Assembly (NCBI GenBank): GCA_045592785.1
Contig: JAZNVL010000010.1
Span: 49,905 to 113,904, forward strand
Origin: RGIG8244 sp045592785
Lineage (GTDB): Bacteria > Verrucomicrobiota > Lentisphaeria > Victivallales > UBA1829
Length of the DNA: 64,000 bases
Direction of reading: 5' to 3'
How positions within the stretch are numbered: the first letter of the stretch is position 1; each line of letters opens with the position of its first letter. Shown in pieces: positions 36,038 to 45,343 of the stretch. A program made the position numbers and the translations under genes. Below the pieces are notes generated by a model. That model was given only the letters and a program-made list of their open reading frames with translations, did not search any database and had not been told where the DNA came from.

Positions 36038-37876
36038 ATGCAGGATTATTACACAATAAGTCAGAAACCGGCGTTCACCGCCGGTAAGAATATTTGGCAG
36101 CTCTTCTACTGTGACGGAGAACTGCCCGCCGACCCGGCAACAGTCCGGTCCGCGACGGATCCCATTTGTTACAACGGGAAAATGGTGCATCCCGTCCCCG
36201 TGGAACTGGGCGAACTTACCGACCTGAATAAGGTCCTGGGTTTGCAGCCCAAACTGGGCAGAGAAGCCCTGCTGGTACGGGAACTGGAATGTTCGGAAGA
36301 CGGCATTGCGTACATGGGCACATTTGCCGACTGGTGGAGTTCCTTCCACGTTAACGGCGAAATGATGGATGACACCTTCCCCGAAGGCGCAAAAGGCGCC
36401 GTATGCAATCAGTTCAATCACCCGTTCCCCGTAAAACTCAAACGCGGGAAAAACGTGATGGTCTTCCGGATACGCAGCGGGCTTGCATCCTGGTTCGCAT
36501 GTTTCGGATTCGTCCCCTTCTTCCCGGGAAACGGACCCCATGAAACAAGATTGTTCCCCCGGAAACTGCTGATGGACTTCATTCTGCCGCCCTCCCCCCG
36601 TCTTCTCTACGGGCCCTTCCTTTCCGGCATGGGCAAAAATAAAGTTGCCGTTTCCTTCATGACCGATGGTTTCATGGCGGCGGGCGTGGAATACCGGGAA
36701 ACGGGCAGCGACACCTGGACCCGTGTACTCGACACCATTGACACCATTCCCAACGTCACGGCGGAATCTCACATGGTCCATCTGGACGGTCTGAAAGAAG
36801 ATACCGCTTACGAATACCGGGTGCTGCTGTATCCGGCATACCGGGGTCAGACGGTCTTCATCCCGGAAGAAGGTCCGTTCTACACGTTCCGCACGTTCAC
36901 TTCCGCCCCGAAAGAGTACAAGGCATTGTCCTTCGGCGATACGCAGTCGGACTATGTGACCATGGATCAGGCATGTAAGGATCTTTTCCGGGTGATCGGC
37001 AATAAAGATGACTATGCTTTCATCAATCATCTGGGGGATACCACCTGCAACCTGGACAACATCGATCAGGAACTGCTCAATGTCATGAACAATGCCGTCT
37101 CGGTCCCCGTGGTGTTCTCCATCGGCAATCACGAACATTGCGGACGTCAGGCGGGGGAACTCCACCGTTACTTCCTGCCGGAAAAGAAAACGTACTGCGC
37201 GTTCCGTCACGGGGAAGTCTTCTGGATCAACCTGAACATGGGCAATGACTTCAACAATGATTTCGGTGACTTGAACGCACCCATGCTGCAGGCCCAGGAA
37301 GCCTGGCTGCGGGAAGTCATCCGGAGCGAAGAATGTCAGACCGCGAAATTCCGCGTGGTCGTCTCTCATCATGTCACCGCGTTCAAACTGGAACGGGATC
37401 CGGAAACCGGGAATTTCATCACGCTCCACGGAAAAGACCGTCCCTCGCTCGATGCCCACGGCAGAGAGCTCGTCGAAAAATTCTTCCGGGGAAAAGATCC
37501 GCTCTGCAAGATCCACTTATGGATCGGGGGACACACCCACAAGTATCTGCGGACGTATCCCGGCGAGGACCGGTTCCTTGCCATGCCCTGTCCCCAACCC
37601 GATGATTACTGCGGCGGTACGCGTCTGGATACCGAAATGTATTTCACGGCGGTGGCATCTCTCTCCACAAGATCCAACAAAACGAAAAGCGATACGCTGT
37701 ATGCGCTGGGCAGCATCATAACCCATGTGAAGGAAGACCGTCTGGAAATCACCTCACTCTGCTCCGACGGCGTTGTTCTGGATCAGTTCGCCATTGCGCC
37801 GGACGGCACGGTGACCGATCTTATGATCCACCCCCGCGTGGAAGAATTCAAAGAGAAAACACTTGTCAAATTTTAA
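36038..37876 (+). CDS. calcineurin-like metallophosphoesterase with N-terminal beta domains
   Basis: A 612-residue protein. A beta-sandwich N-terminus (about 1-180, with a lectin-like FHVNGEMMDDTF) and a fibronectin-III-like domain (about 195-290, ending DTAYEYRVLLYP) precede a metallophosphatase domain (about 300-560) with the full motif set: FGDTQSD, HLGDTT, GNHEH, VSHH and GGHTHKY. This resembles purple-acid-phosphatase architecture. No signal peptide is present, which is unexpected for that type, so it may act in the cytoplasm on phosphorylated sugars or lipids. The next gene, a rhamnosidase, follows after 12 nt, pointing to a shared substrate. Confidence 0.82.
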   Translation: MQDYYTISQKPAFTAGKNIWQLFYCDGELPADPATVRSATDPICYNGKMVHPVPVELGELTDLNKVLGLQPKLGREALLVRELECSEDGIAYMGTFADWWSSFHVNGEMMDDTFPEGAKGAVCNQFNHPFPVKLKRGKNVMVFRIRSGLASWFACFGFVPFFPGNGPHETRLFPRKLLMDFILPPSPRLLYGPFLSGMGKNKVAVSFMTDGFMAAGVEYRETGSDTWTRVLDTIDTIPNVTAESHMVHLDGLKEDTAYEYRVLLYPAYRGQTVFIPEEGPFYTFRTFTSAPKEYKALSFGDTQSDYVTMDQACKDLFRVIGNKDDYAFINHLGDTTCNLDNIDQELLNVMNNAVSVPVVFSIGNHEHCGRQAGELHRYFLPEKKTYCAFRHGEVFWINLNMGNDFNNDFGDLNAPMLQAQEAWLREVIRSEECQTAKFRVVVSHHVTAFKLERDPETGNFITLHGKDRPSLDAHGRELVEKFFRGKDPLCKIHLWIGGHTHKYLRTYPGEDRFLAMPCPQPDDYCGGTRLDTEMYFTAVASLSTRSNKTKSDTLYALGSIITHVKEDRLEITSLCSDGVVLDQFAIAPDGTVTDLMIHPRVEEFKEKTLVKF

Positions 37877-37888
37877 GGATACAGTATC

Positions 37889-40489
37889 ATGACACAGCAA
37901 ATCACAAACATGCAGACCGAGTACAAGACCAATCCCCTCGGCATGGACGAAGCAAATCCCCGTTTTTCATATACCCTCTCGGGGATCGGGAAACAACTTC
38001 AGACGAAACGCCGGGTCACCGTAACATGTTCCTGCGGCAAAACGGTGTGGGATTCCGGGTTCGTGGAAAACGGCGAGACTATTCAGATCGAATACGAAGG
38101 TCTGACACTCAAGCCGTTCACCGCATATACCTGGCAGGTGGAGGCAGAACTGGAAAACGGGGACCGGATCACCAGTGATAAAGCCTCCTTCGAAACCGGA
38201 TTTCTCAATACACAATGGCGGAACAGTCAATGGATCTCCGGCAGATCCGGGATCGGATATTATCACCCGGCATCCCGTCTGGCACGGCAGTTCACCGTCA
38301 GCAAAAAAGTGAAACAGGCGCGTGTCTACTGTACGGCACTGGGACTTTACCGTTTCTACATCAACGGGAAGGATATTTCCGAAGACCTGTATACGCCCGG
38401 ATGGAGTCAGTACAACGATCATGTGCAGTATCAGGCGTATGACGTGACAGCGTTTCTGCAGGATGGCGAAAACGTTGCCGCCGCTCTGCTGGGGGATGGA
38501 TGGTATTCCAGCATCATCGCCCATGTGGAAGTGCCGCAGGATGAATTCGCGTTCGGTCCCTACCCGCTCTTCCGTGCAGAAATGGTCATCACTTACGAAG
38601 ACGGTTCGCAGGAAATCATCGGGACTGACCGCAGCTGGTCCACATTCTTCTGTTTCGGTGCGTTGCTGAACAATGATATCTACCTCGGAGAAGAATACGA
38701 CGGCATGTTCGAAGACGAACTCTGGAAACTGCCGGATTTCAAAACAACATACGCAAGCGGAAGTCCCGCAAAACTGGAATTCCCCAACGTGCGTATCGTA
38801 TGGAATACCGGAGCCCCTGCCCGTGTGGTCCGCACCCTCTCACCCGTCTCCGTCAAAAAACATGAATCCGGCACCTGGATCGTGGACTTCGGCGCGAACA
38901 TCACGGGGGTGGAAGAGATCTGCGTACCGGGTCTTCATCCGGGACTGTGTATCACGATCCGTCACGGGGAAATGCTGGATTCCGACGGTACCGTTTACCG
39001 TGCCTCGCTGCTTTTCGCGAAACAGACAACCACGGTGACTTGCGGCAGAACGCCCGACTTCACTTATTCGCCGAAATTCACTTACTACGGATTCCGTTAT
39101 CTGGAAATCTCCGGTTGGCCCGGCGAACTGAAAGCGGAAAACGTCAAGGCGAAAGTCATTTCCTCCGTCCACGACCGGACCGGGGACTTCTCCTGTTCCA
39201 ATCTGCTGCTCAATAAACTGTATGCCAACACCATCCGCAGTCAGGAAGGGAACTTTTTGGATGTTCCCACCGACTGTCCCCAGCGTTGCGAACGGTTCGG
39301 TTGGACCGGGGACGCCCAGCTTTTTGCGGAAACCGCGCTCTATAACTTCGCGTGTCCGGAATTCTTCTCCAAATGGCTTCTGGACCTGAACGCGGCGGTG
39401 GATCAGACTCTGGGTACCTTCCCGCTGATCGCCCCCAATCCCTCCCAGATGTTCGCCCCGCAGCGACCGGCTGCCGCCTGGAGTGATGCCGGGATCGTAT
39501 GTCCCTGGCTCATGTACGCGACCTACGGCGACACCCGTATGTTCCGGGAATATTTCTACAACATGATGGTCTATATCAAACATCAGGCATTGACCGATGA
39601 GCCCGGAAGCATCGGCGACCATTTGAGCCTGAATGCAAAAACGCCCTCCTCCTTCGTCGGGATCGTCCTGCTCTCCGAAATGTTCCGTGTCACCGCCATC
39701 ATCGCGGACCGTCTCCACAAGGATGCGGATGCGGCATACTGCCGGGAAGAGGCGGAACGGGTCCGGAAGCGTGCGCTGGAACTCTATTACACGCCCGAAG
39801 GTGATCTTACGATCCGTACCCAGACCGCGGCGGCACTGATGCTTTATTATGACATCGTCCGGGACGAAACCGCACGTCAGAAGACCATTGACTTCCTGGT
39901 GGATAACATCACGGTGGAACGGGATCTGCATCTCTCCACCGGGTTCGTCGGTACGCCCATCCTGTTGGGCACGCTCACAAAATGCGGACATCTGGAACTG
40001 GCATACAAACTTCTGCAACAGACCACTTATCCCTCCTGGCTGTACCCGGTCACACAGGGTGCAACGACCATCTGGGAACGCTGGAACGGCTGGAATCATG
40101 AGACCGGATTCCACGATCCGGGCATGAATTCCTTCAATCATTATGCCTACGGTGCAGTCTGCGCCTGGTTCTACAATACAGTGTGTGGGATCCGCAACCT
40201 GACAGAAACCGCGGCGGACGGCAGAGGATACCGTCATTTCCAGCTTGCGCCCCGGCCCGGCGGAACACTCACCGATGCGGCGTGTTCCTTCATCACACCC
40301 TACGGCAAGATCGAATCCGGCTGGCAGAAAAAGGATGACGGAACGATCCTCTGGAAGTTCACGGTCCCCTGCAATACAACGGCAGAGATCGTGATCCCGC
40401 CGGAATACGTCTGCAATAACATCCCCGGGGAATGGGACGGCATGACAGTGCGTTGCGGCTCCTACGAACTGGTACTGGAAGCCAAATAA
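37889..40489 (+). CDS. alpha-L-rhamnosidase, GH78
   Basis: An 866-residue GH78 enzyme that removes terminal L-rhamnose. Domain order is an N-terminal Ig-like domain (YKTNPLGMDEANPRFSY, about 10-105), the rhamnosidase N domain (about 135-300, with YCTALGLYRFYINGK), a concanavalin-like domain (about 310-415, with VDFGANITG and IRHGEML), the (alpha/alpha)6 barrel (about 420-770), and a C-terminal beta domain. The catalytic block reads DVPTDCPQRCERFGWTGD; the Cys after QR replaces the Asp usual in the family, while the following Glu and the terminal Asp are kept. There is no signal peptide, so it is probably cytoplasmic. AAGGATA precedes the start. Confidence 0.92.
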   Translation: MTQQITNMQTEYKTNPLGMDEANPRFSYTLSGIGKQLQTKRRVTVTCSCGKTVWDSGFVENGETIQIEYEGLTLKPFTAYTWQVEAELENGDRITSDKASFETGFLNTQWRNSQWISGRSGIGYYHPASRLARQFTVSKKVKQARVYCTALGLYRFYINGKDISEDLYTPGWSQYNDHVQYQAYDVTAFLQDGENVAAALLGDGWYSSIIAHVEVPQDEFAFGPYPLFRAEMVITYEDGSQEIIGTDRSWSTFFCFGALLNNDIYLGEEYDGMFEDELWKLPDFKTTYASGSPAKLEFPNVRIVWNTGAPARVVRTLSPVSVKKHESGTWIVDFGANITGVEEICVPGLHPGLCITIRHGEMLDSDGTVYRASLLFAKQTTTVTCGRTPDFTYSPKFTYYGFRYLEISGWPGELKAENVKAKVISSVHDRTGDFSCSNLLLNKLYANTIRSQEGNFLDVPTDCPQRCERFGWTGDAQLFAETALYNFACPEFFSKWLLDLNAAVDQTLGTFPLIAPNPSQMFAPQRPAAAWSDAGIVCPWLMYATYGDTRMFREYFYNMMVYIKHQALTDEPGSIGDHLSLNAKTPSSFVGIVLLSEMFRVTAIIADRLHKDADAAYCREEAERVRKRALELYYTPEGDLTIRTQTAAALMLYYDIVRDETARQKTIDFLVDNITVERDLHLSTGFVGTPILLGTLTKCGHLELAYKLLQQTTYPSWLYPVTQGATTIWERWNGWNHETGFHDPGMNSFNHYAYGAVCAWFYNTVCGIRNLTETAADGRGYRHFQLAPRPGGTLTDAACSFITPYGKIESGWQKKDDGTILWKFTVPCNTTAEIVIPPEYVCNNIPGEWDGMTVRCGSYELVLEAK

Positions 40490-40514
40490 AAGTCATGTTT
40501 TTCGATTGAAAGAC

Positions 40515-40541
40515 TTGAAAAAAAGGGAGAGTGATTATATT
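40515..40541 (+). promoter_or_regulatory. candidate promoter of the acetyltransferase
   Basis: TTGAAA (40515-40520) and TATATT (40536-40541) with a short 15-bp spacer; CTTGAA one base earlier gives 16. Confidence 0.45.
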
Positions 40542-40567
40542 ATCTTTTCATGGAGAAATAATTGCTG

Positions 40568-41230
40568 ATGAAACTGAAATATTATTTTCAAACAAACTGG
40601 ATAAGAACCCTGTATTTCAACTTCAGATCGTTTCCGTTCAAGGATGCGGTCAAGATGCCTGTTATCATTTTCAACCATACACTGATCCGGTCATTGAAAG
40701 GGCGTATTACCATTTCCGGTCCGGTCACTCACGCCATGATCAAAATCGGACGCTGCGATGTCCGGAACTGGGAAAAACGAACGACAGCGCTCGCTATTGA
40801 CGGGACATTGCATTTTTCCGGAAAAGCAGCGATCGGCAGTGGATCGCTGCTGTCTGTGGGAAAGAATGCCACGCTCACCCTGGGAAAAAAATTCAGGATC
40901 ACAGCAGGTACAAGCATTATCTGTCATCATGCGATCACCATCGGAGATGAAGTTCTTTCATCCTGGGACAATCTGATCATGGACAGCGATCATCATGATA
41001 TATTTGATCAGCAGGGAGAACTTCTGAATGCACCACGCCCGGTCGTTATCGGCAATCATGTGTGGCTGGGATGCCGTACAACTCTGCTCAAAGGTTGTAC
41101 GATCCCGGATGGTTGTGTAGTGGCATCCGGCAGTATATTGACCCGGAGCTTTACGGAATCGTCATCGATCATCGGCGGAAGCGGAGCCGCCCAGAACGTT
41201 TTGAAAAAGAACATCTGCTGGAAAGAATAA
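40568..41230 (+). CDS. left-handed beta-helix (hexapeptide) acyltransferase
   Basis: A 220-residue acyltransferase of the LbetaH superfamily, similar to capsule/O-antigen or serine acetyltransferases. Hexapeptide-type turns run from about residue 75 to 200 (IGSGSLLSVGKNATLTLGKKFRI, then VIGNHVWLGCRTTLLKGCTIPDGCVVASGSIL), and SDHHDIF holds the probable catalytic histidine. A GGAG lies 12 nt before ATG 40568 and 6 nt before an in-frame TTG at 40562, so the TTG is a real alternative start. The 5' part is more AT-rich than its neighbours. It probably modifies a surface polysaccharide. Confidence 0.85.
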   Translation: MKLKYYFQTNWIRTLYFNFRSFPFKDAVKMPVIIFNHTLIRSLKGRITISGPVTHAMIKIGRCDVRNWEKRTTALAIDGTLHFSGKAAIGSGSLLSVGKNATLTLGKKFRITAGTSIICHHAITIGDEVLSSWDNLIMDSDHHDIFDQQGELLNAPRPVVIGNHVWLGCRTTLLKGCTIPDGCVVASGSILTRSFTESSSIIGGSGAAQNVLKKNICWKE

Positions 41231-41274
41231 GTCCCGTTTTCCGGAGTATCAGACAGGGATTCTTCGCATCTTTT

Positions 41275-41303
41275 GGAATAAAATCAATTATATTCCGGAT
41301 TTT
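41275..41303 (+). terminator. weak terminator after the acetyltransferase
   Basis: A 6-bp stem (41275-41280 with 41291-41296), 10-nt loop, then GGA and seven T residues. The stem is AT-rich and thus weak. Confidence 0.35.
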
Positions 41304-41315
41304 TTTAAAAAATTT

Positions 41316-41344
41316 CTGGAATTTCTGAAAAGTTGCGCTATATT
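41316..41344 (+). promoter_or_regulatory. promoter of the ABC ATPase gene
   Basis: CTGGAA (41316-41321), 17-bp spacer, TATATT (41339-41344). The -35 and the next three bases match those of the tRNA-Gln promoter. The 5' UTR would be about 80 nt. Confidence 0.55.
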
Positions 41345-41431
41345 ACTGTCAATCAGATAAAGAACTTGCAGAATCCAAGTTTAAAGTCCCAAAACAAGTC
41401 AAGTAAAAAAACAAAAAGTAAAGGTCGTAAA

Positions 41432-42535
41432 ATGGCAAAAGTAAGCATCAACAACGTGAGCAAGATCTACGAAGGCGGCGTGAAAGCCGTCCACAGTATC
41501 AATCTGGAGATCAAAGACAAAGAATTCATGGTCCTGGTCGGTCCCTCCGGTTGCGGTAAATCCACCACTCTGCGTATGATCGCAGGTCTGGAAGAAATCA
41601 GCGCCGGCGAAATCCTCATCGGTGACCGCGTGGTGAACAACGTTCCGCCGAAAGATCGTGACATCGCCATGGTGTTCCAGAACTACGCTCTCTATCCTCA
41701 TAAAACAGTGTATGACAACCTGGCATTCGGGCTGAAACTCCGCGGTTTCCCCCGTGCCGATATCGATAAACGCGTGAAAGAAGCTGCCGACATCCTCGGT
41801 ATTCACGATTACCTGGACCGCAAACCGAAAGCTCTCTCCGGCGGTCAGAGACAGCGTGTGGCTGTGGGGCGTGCCATCGTCCGTAAGCCCGCGGTGTTCC
41901 TCTTCGACGAACCGCTCTCCAACCTGGACGCAAAAATGCGCGTTCAGATGCGTACCGAAATCAGCAAACTGCATCATCAGCTGGAAACGACCATGATCTA
42001 CGTTACACACGACCAGATCGAAGCTATGACCATGGGCGACCGTATCTGCGTGATGAAAGACGGCGTGATCCAGCAGTGTGATACTCCCCTCAATATCTAT
42101 GACAACCCCGCAAACGTCTTCGTCGCCGGCTTCATCGGTACTCCCCCGATGAACACCCTCAAGGGTAATCTGGTGGCAGAAAACGGCGGTCTCTACTTCA
42201 AGACGGAATCCGTCAGCATCCGTACGCCGGACAGCTGGAAGGAAAAGATCGAGCCCTATACCGGCAAAAAGATCATCTTCGGTATCCGCCCGGAAGATAT
42301 GGGTTCCGAAGTCGCCGAACTGGATAAGAATGCGCAGTACATCGATGCGACCATCGAAGTCCGCGAATTCATGGGTGCAGAAACCTACCTCTTCCTGGAT
42401 ATCGGCGGCGGTGATCACTGTATCGCCCGCGTGAACGCTCACAAGCAGACGAAGGTCGGCGAAAAACTGCGCGTTCCCCTCACTCTGGTCAAAGCACACA
42501 TGTTCGATCCTGAAACCGAAAAGAGCATTGTGTAA
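41432..42535 (+). CDS. sugar ABC importer ATP-binding protein, MsmK/UgpC/MalK type
   Basis: A 367-residue ABC ATPase of the carbohydrate uptake family 1. The Walker A motif is GPSGCGKST, the Q-loop VFQNYALYPH, the signature LSGGQRQR, Walker B AVFLFDEP with LSNLDAKMR, and the switch histidine YVTHDQ. The C-terminal ~130 residues form the MalK-type regulatory TOBE region (IRPEDMG). No permease or binding protein is adjacent, so it may be a shared ATPase serving several sugar importers, as known for MsmK/MsiK. ATG 41432 is preceded by AAAGG. Confidence 0.92.
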   Translation: MAKVSINNVSKIYEGGVKAVHSINLEIKDKEFMVLVGPSGCGKSTTLRMIAGLEEISAGEILIGDRVVNNVPPKDRDIAMVFQNYALYPHKTVYDNLAFGLKLRGFPRADIDKRVKEAADILGIHDYLDRKPKALSGGQRQRVAVGRAIVRKPAVFLFDEPLSNLDAKMRVQMRTEISKLHHQLETTMIYVTHDQIEAMTMGDRICVMKDGVIQQCDTPLNIYDNPANVFVAGFIGTPPMNTLKGNLVAENGGLYFKTESVSIRTPDSWKEKIEPYTGKKIIFGIRPEDMGSEVAELDKNAQYIDATIEVREFMGAETYLFLDIGGGDHCIARVNAHKQTKVGEKLRVPLTLVKAHMFDPETEKSIV

Positions 42536-42569
42536 TATTATCAACCGAAAAACACAGGAGTTTTATCAC

Positions 42570-42944
42570 ATGAAAAAATCTCTGAAATTCACAATGCTTT
42601 CCGCTGCTGTCGGACTTTGCGCACTTCTCTCCGCTTGCGGAACGCCCTTCCCCCTGGGCTGTCTCTACACAAAAGTGACTCTCCCCGTCGCGATGGGTGA
42701 TGGCGAAATGAAGTACAACCGTATCGGCGAAGCCAAATGCCAGAACTTCCTCGGTTGGTTCGCTGCCGGTGATGCTTCCATCAATGCGGCTTGCGCAAAC
42801 GGTAAGATTACAAAAGTCTCCTGGGTCAGCCAGCGCGTGGAAAACGTGTTGGGCATCTACGGTTCCTTCACCACCATCGTTTACGGTTTCGGTGACGGCG
42901 CAGATGAAACTGCGGCTCCGGAACACGTCGTGGTTCAGCCGTAA
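42570..42944 (+). CDS. TRL-like family lipoprotein
   Basis: A 124-residue small lipoprotein. The signal sequence ends in the lipobox LLSAC, so it should be acylated and membrane-anchored. The mature part contains PLGCLYTKVTLPV, KYNRIGEAKCQNFLGWFAAGDASINAA and ILGIYGSFTTIVYG-like segments (GIYGSFTTIVYGFG), which match the TRL-like family, of unknown function. The ribosome site CAGGAG is strong. It lies 35 nt after the ABC ATPase with no clear promoter, so the two may be cotranscribed, and a strong terminator follows. Confidence 0.75.
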   Translation: MKKSLKFTMLSAAVGLCALLSACGTPFPLGCLYTKVTLPVAMGDGEMKYNRIGEAKCQNFLGWFAAGDASINAACANGKITKVSWVSQRVENVLGIYGSFTTIVYGFGDGADETAAPEHVVVQP

Positions 42945-42965
42945 TCATACCCCCTGTGATTCGAG

Positions 42966-42994
42966 GCGGATATCTCCGGATATCCGCTTTTTTT
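42966..42994 (+). terminator. intrinsic terminator directly abutting the prmC start
   Basis: A perfect 9-bp stem (42966-42974 with 42979-42987), 4-nt loop TCCG and seven T residues, ending at the base before the prmC ATG. Confidence 0.92.
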
Positions 42995-43816
42995 ATGCGT
43001 TACGAAGAACTTTATCACATCTACCGCGAACGGTTCCGTCAGGCAGGTTTCGATTCCCCGGATCTGGAAGCCGCGTATATCCTTGCCGAAGTCTCCGGAC
43101 TCTCCCATACCGTCATCCCCTTCTGCGAGAAAACGCCGGATCCCGATGCCGTGAAACGAGCGGAGGCATTTTTGGAAAGACGGCTCCGGCAGGAACCGTT
43201 CCAATACATTTTCGGCTGGACGGAGTTCCGGGAACTGCGTTTATCGGTCGGACCCGGTTGTCTCATTCCCCGTCCGGAAACGGAATACCTGCTGGACTTC
43301 ATTTTGCCTGTTCTTCCGGAGAATGCCTCCGTCTGTGAACTGGGTGCGGGCAGCGGTGCGATCTCCCTTTCTCTGGCGTACGAACGGAAGGATGTACGCG
43401 TTGCAGCATCCGAGATCTCACCCGATGCCATGTACTGGGCAGCAAAGAACCGTTCCGATCTGCATCTGACGGATCGGGTCCGGCTGGAATCCGGAGATCT
43501 CTTTGCCCCGTTCGCCGGAGAACGTTTCCACGTCATCGTTGCCAATCTTCCCTATGTGGATGAAGATGCGGTCCTCCCGGAAAACGTACGGCGTTATGAA
43601 CCCGGGACAGCGTTATTCGCACAGGATCACGGCATGGCACTGATCCGGCGGGCGTTGTCGGAAGCCCCGGACCATCTGTATCCGGGTGGGCGTCTCTTTT
43701 TTGAGATCGGGGAGGATCAGGGACAAGCCTGTCTGACTGCGGCTGCGCATTTCCGGAAAGCGGAGATCCGTCAGGATCAATACGGGGTGGACCGGTTTTT
43801 ATTTGCGGAATTATGA
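42995..43816 (+). CDS. prmC: peptide chain release factor glutamine methyltransferase
   Basis: A 273-residue PrmC/HemK enzyme that methylates the GGQ glutamine of release factors. The N-terminal helical domain (about 1-75) is followed by PFQYIFGWTEF and LIPRPETEYL, both diagnostic of PrmC, the SAM-binding ELGAGSGAI, and the substrate motif, which reads VANLPYV instead of the usual NPPY. ATG 42995 fits family starts (RYEELY) and is the base after a terminator T-run, so there is no room for a normal ribosome site; the upstream hairpin covers that region. Confidence 0.9.
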   Translation: MRYEELYHIYRERFRQAGFDSPDLEAAYILAEVSGLSHTVIPFCEKTPDPDAVKRAEAFLERRLRQEPFQYIFGWTEFRELRLSVGPGCLIPRPETEYLLDFILPVLPENASVCELGAGSGAISLSLAYERKDVRVAASEISPDAMYWAAKNRSDLHLTDRVRLESGDLFAPFAGERFHVIVANLPYVDEDAVLPENVRRYEPGTALFAQDHGMALIRRALSEAPDHLYPGGRLFFEIGEDQGQACLTAAAHFRKAEIRQDQYGVDRFLFAEL

Positions 43817-43852
43817 CAGGCTGATTTTTTTTGAAAAAAACTCAAAAAAAAC

Positions 43853-43881
43853 ATGGAAAAAAACGGAGTTTATTGTATATT
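43853..43881 (+). promoter_or_regulatory. promoter of the cysS operon
   Basis: ATGGAA (43853-43858), 17-bp spacer, TATATT (43876-43881). The -35 is weak; the surrounding A-tracts may act as an UP element. No leader peptide or T-box is seen in the short 5' UTR. Confidence 0.55.
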
Positions 43882-43912
43882 ACAGGAAAACAAGAAAGGA
43901 CCGTAAGGAACG

Positions 43913-45343
43913 ATGAAACTTTTCAACACAATGGGAAGACGGCTGGAAGAATTCCAGTCCATGGAACCGGGCAAGGCAAGACTGTATACTTGCGGCCCCA
44001 CAGTGTATAACTTTGCTCATATCGGGAATTTCCGCTGTTATCTGTTTGAAGATATCCTCCGCCGGGCATTGGAATATCACGGGTACGAAGTCACCCAGGT
44101 CATGAATCTGACAGACGTGGATGACAAGACCATCCGCGACTCCCGCGCCTGCAATATGAAGCTGGCGGATTTTACCGCGCAATACAAAAAAGCATTCTTC
44201 GAAGACGTGGATACGCTCCGCATCGAACGCGCCGCCGTTTACCCGGAAGCAACGATGCACATCCCGGAAATGATTGATATGATCCAGACCCTCATGGATA
44301 AGGGCATCGCTTATCAATCCGAAGACAAATCCGTTTATTTCTCCATCGCCAAGTTCCCCGCATACGGGAAACTCGCCCGCATCGATATGGAAAGTCAGCG
44401 GATCGGCGACCGTGTTAAAAATGATGAATACTCCAAAGACTCCGTGGGCGATTTCGCACTCTGGAAGGCATGGGATGATAAAGACGGCGACGTGAAATGG
44501 GACAGTCCCTGGGGTCCCGGCAGACCCGGATGGCATATCGAATGTTGTGCAATGAGCCGGAAATATCTGGGCGAAACCTTCGACCTGCATACCGGCGGGA
44601 TCGACAATATGTTCCCGCATCATGAAGACGAGATCGCCCAGAGCGAAGCCGCCAACGGATGCAAGTTCGTCAACTACTGGCTCCATTGCGAACACCTGAC
44701 TGTCAACCGGCAGAAGATGTCCAAATCTCTGGGCAACTTCTACACCATGCGCGACCTGTTGGCAAAAGGGTATTCCGGCGATGAGATCCGCTGGGCTCTC
44801 ATCGGGACACATTACCGTTCCAAACTCAATTTCGACCTGGGTTCTCTGGATCAGGCGCGCACGGCCCTCCGGAAATTCCGCGCGATCTTTACCCGTCTTG
44901 CCGCACTCCCTGCGGGTGCCGACGGCGTGGATGAAGCCAAAGAGATCGCAGCAAAAGCCAAACAGGAATTCGCCGATGCCTTCGCCGATGACCTGAACGT
45001 GGCACGCGGTCTCGCCGCCGTGTTCATGTTCAATCGTGAGATCAATTCCGCTCTCGCAGCCGGAAAATTCGCCGCCGATGCCGGGAAGATCCTGTTGGAT
45101 CAATACCGCGATTTCGACCGGATCCTTGCCGCCCTGGATGTGGATCAGGCCATCAATGCCGCACAGTCTGCCGCCGATGCCGATGATACGCCCGCGGAAG
45201 TCAAAGATCTCCTCGAACAGCGTACCGCAGCAAAGAAGGCAAAGGATTTCGCCAAAGCCGATGCCATCCGCGACACGCTGAAAAACATGGGCTACACCGT
45301 GGTGGATACCCCCGCAGGCCCCAAAGCGGAAAAGATCGGATAA
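43913..45343 (+). CDS. cysS: cysteinyl-tRNA synthetase
   Basis: A 476-residue class I synthetase that charges tRNA-Cys. It has YTCGPTVYNFAHIGNFR, holding the zinc-binding first cysteine and the HIGN form of the HIGH motif, the zinc ligands in HIECCAMSRKYLG and HHEDEIAQSEA, and KMSKSLGNF. A DALR-type anticodon-binding region and an alpha-helical tail follow. The chain is of normal length. TAAGGA precedes the start. Its stop overlaps the start of the adenosylhomocysteinase-like gene (TAATG), so the two are translationally coupled. Confidence 0.97.
   Translation: MKLFNTMGRRLEEFQSMEPGKARLYTCGPTVYNFAHIGNFRCYLFEDILRRALEYHGYEVTQVMNLTDVDDKTIRDSRACNMKLADFTAQYKKAFFEDVDTLRIERAAVYPEATMHIPEMIDMIQTLMDKGIAYQSEDKSVYFSIAKFPAYGKLARIDMESQRIGDRVKNDEYSKDSVGDFALWKAWDDKDGDVKWDSPWGPGRPGWHIECCAMSRKYLGETFDLHTGGIDNMFPHHEDEIAQSEAANGCKFVNYWLHCEHLTVNRQKMSKSLGNFYTMRDLLAKGYSGDEIRWALIGTHYRSKLNFDLGSLDQARTALRKFRAIFTRLAALPAGADGVDEAKEIAAKAKQEFADAFADDLNVARGLAAVFMFNREINSALAAGKFAADAGKILLDQYRDFDRILAALDVDQAINAAQSAADADDTPAEVKDLLEQRTAAKKAKDFAKADAIRDTLKNMGYTVVDTPAGPKAEKIG

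Noticed and set aside
43817..43912. T-box or leader peptide ahead of cysS
   Set aside because: The predicted 5' UTR is only about 25 nt and contains no Cys codons or specifier structure.
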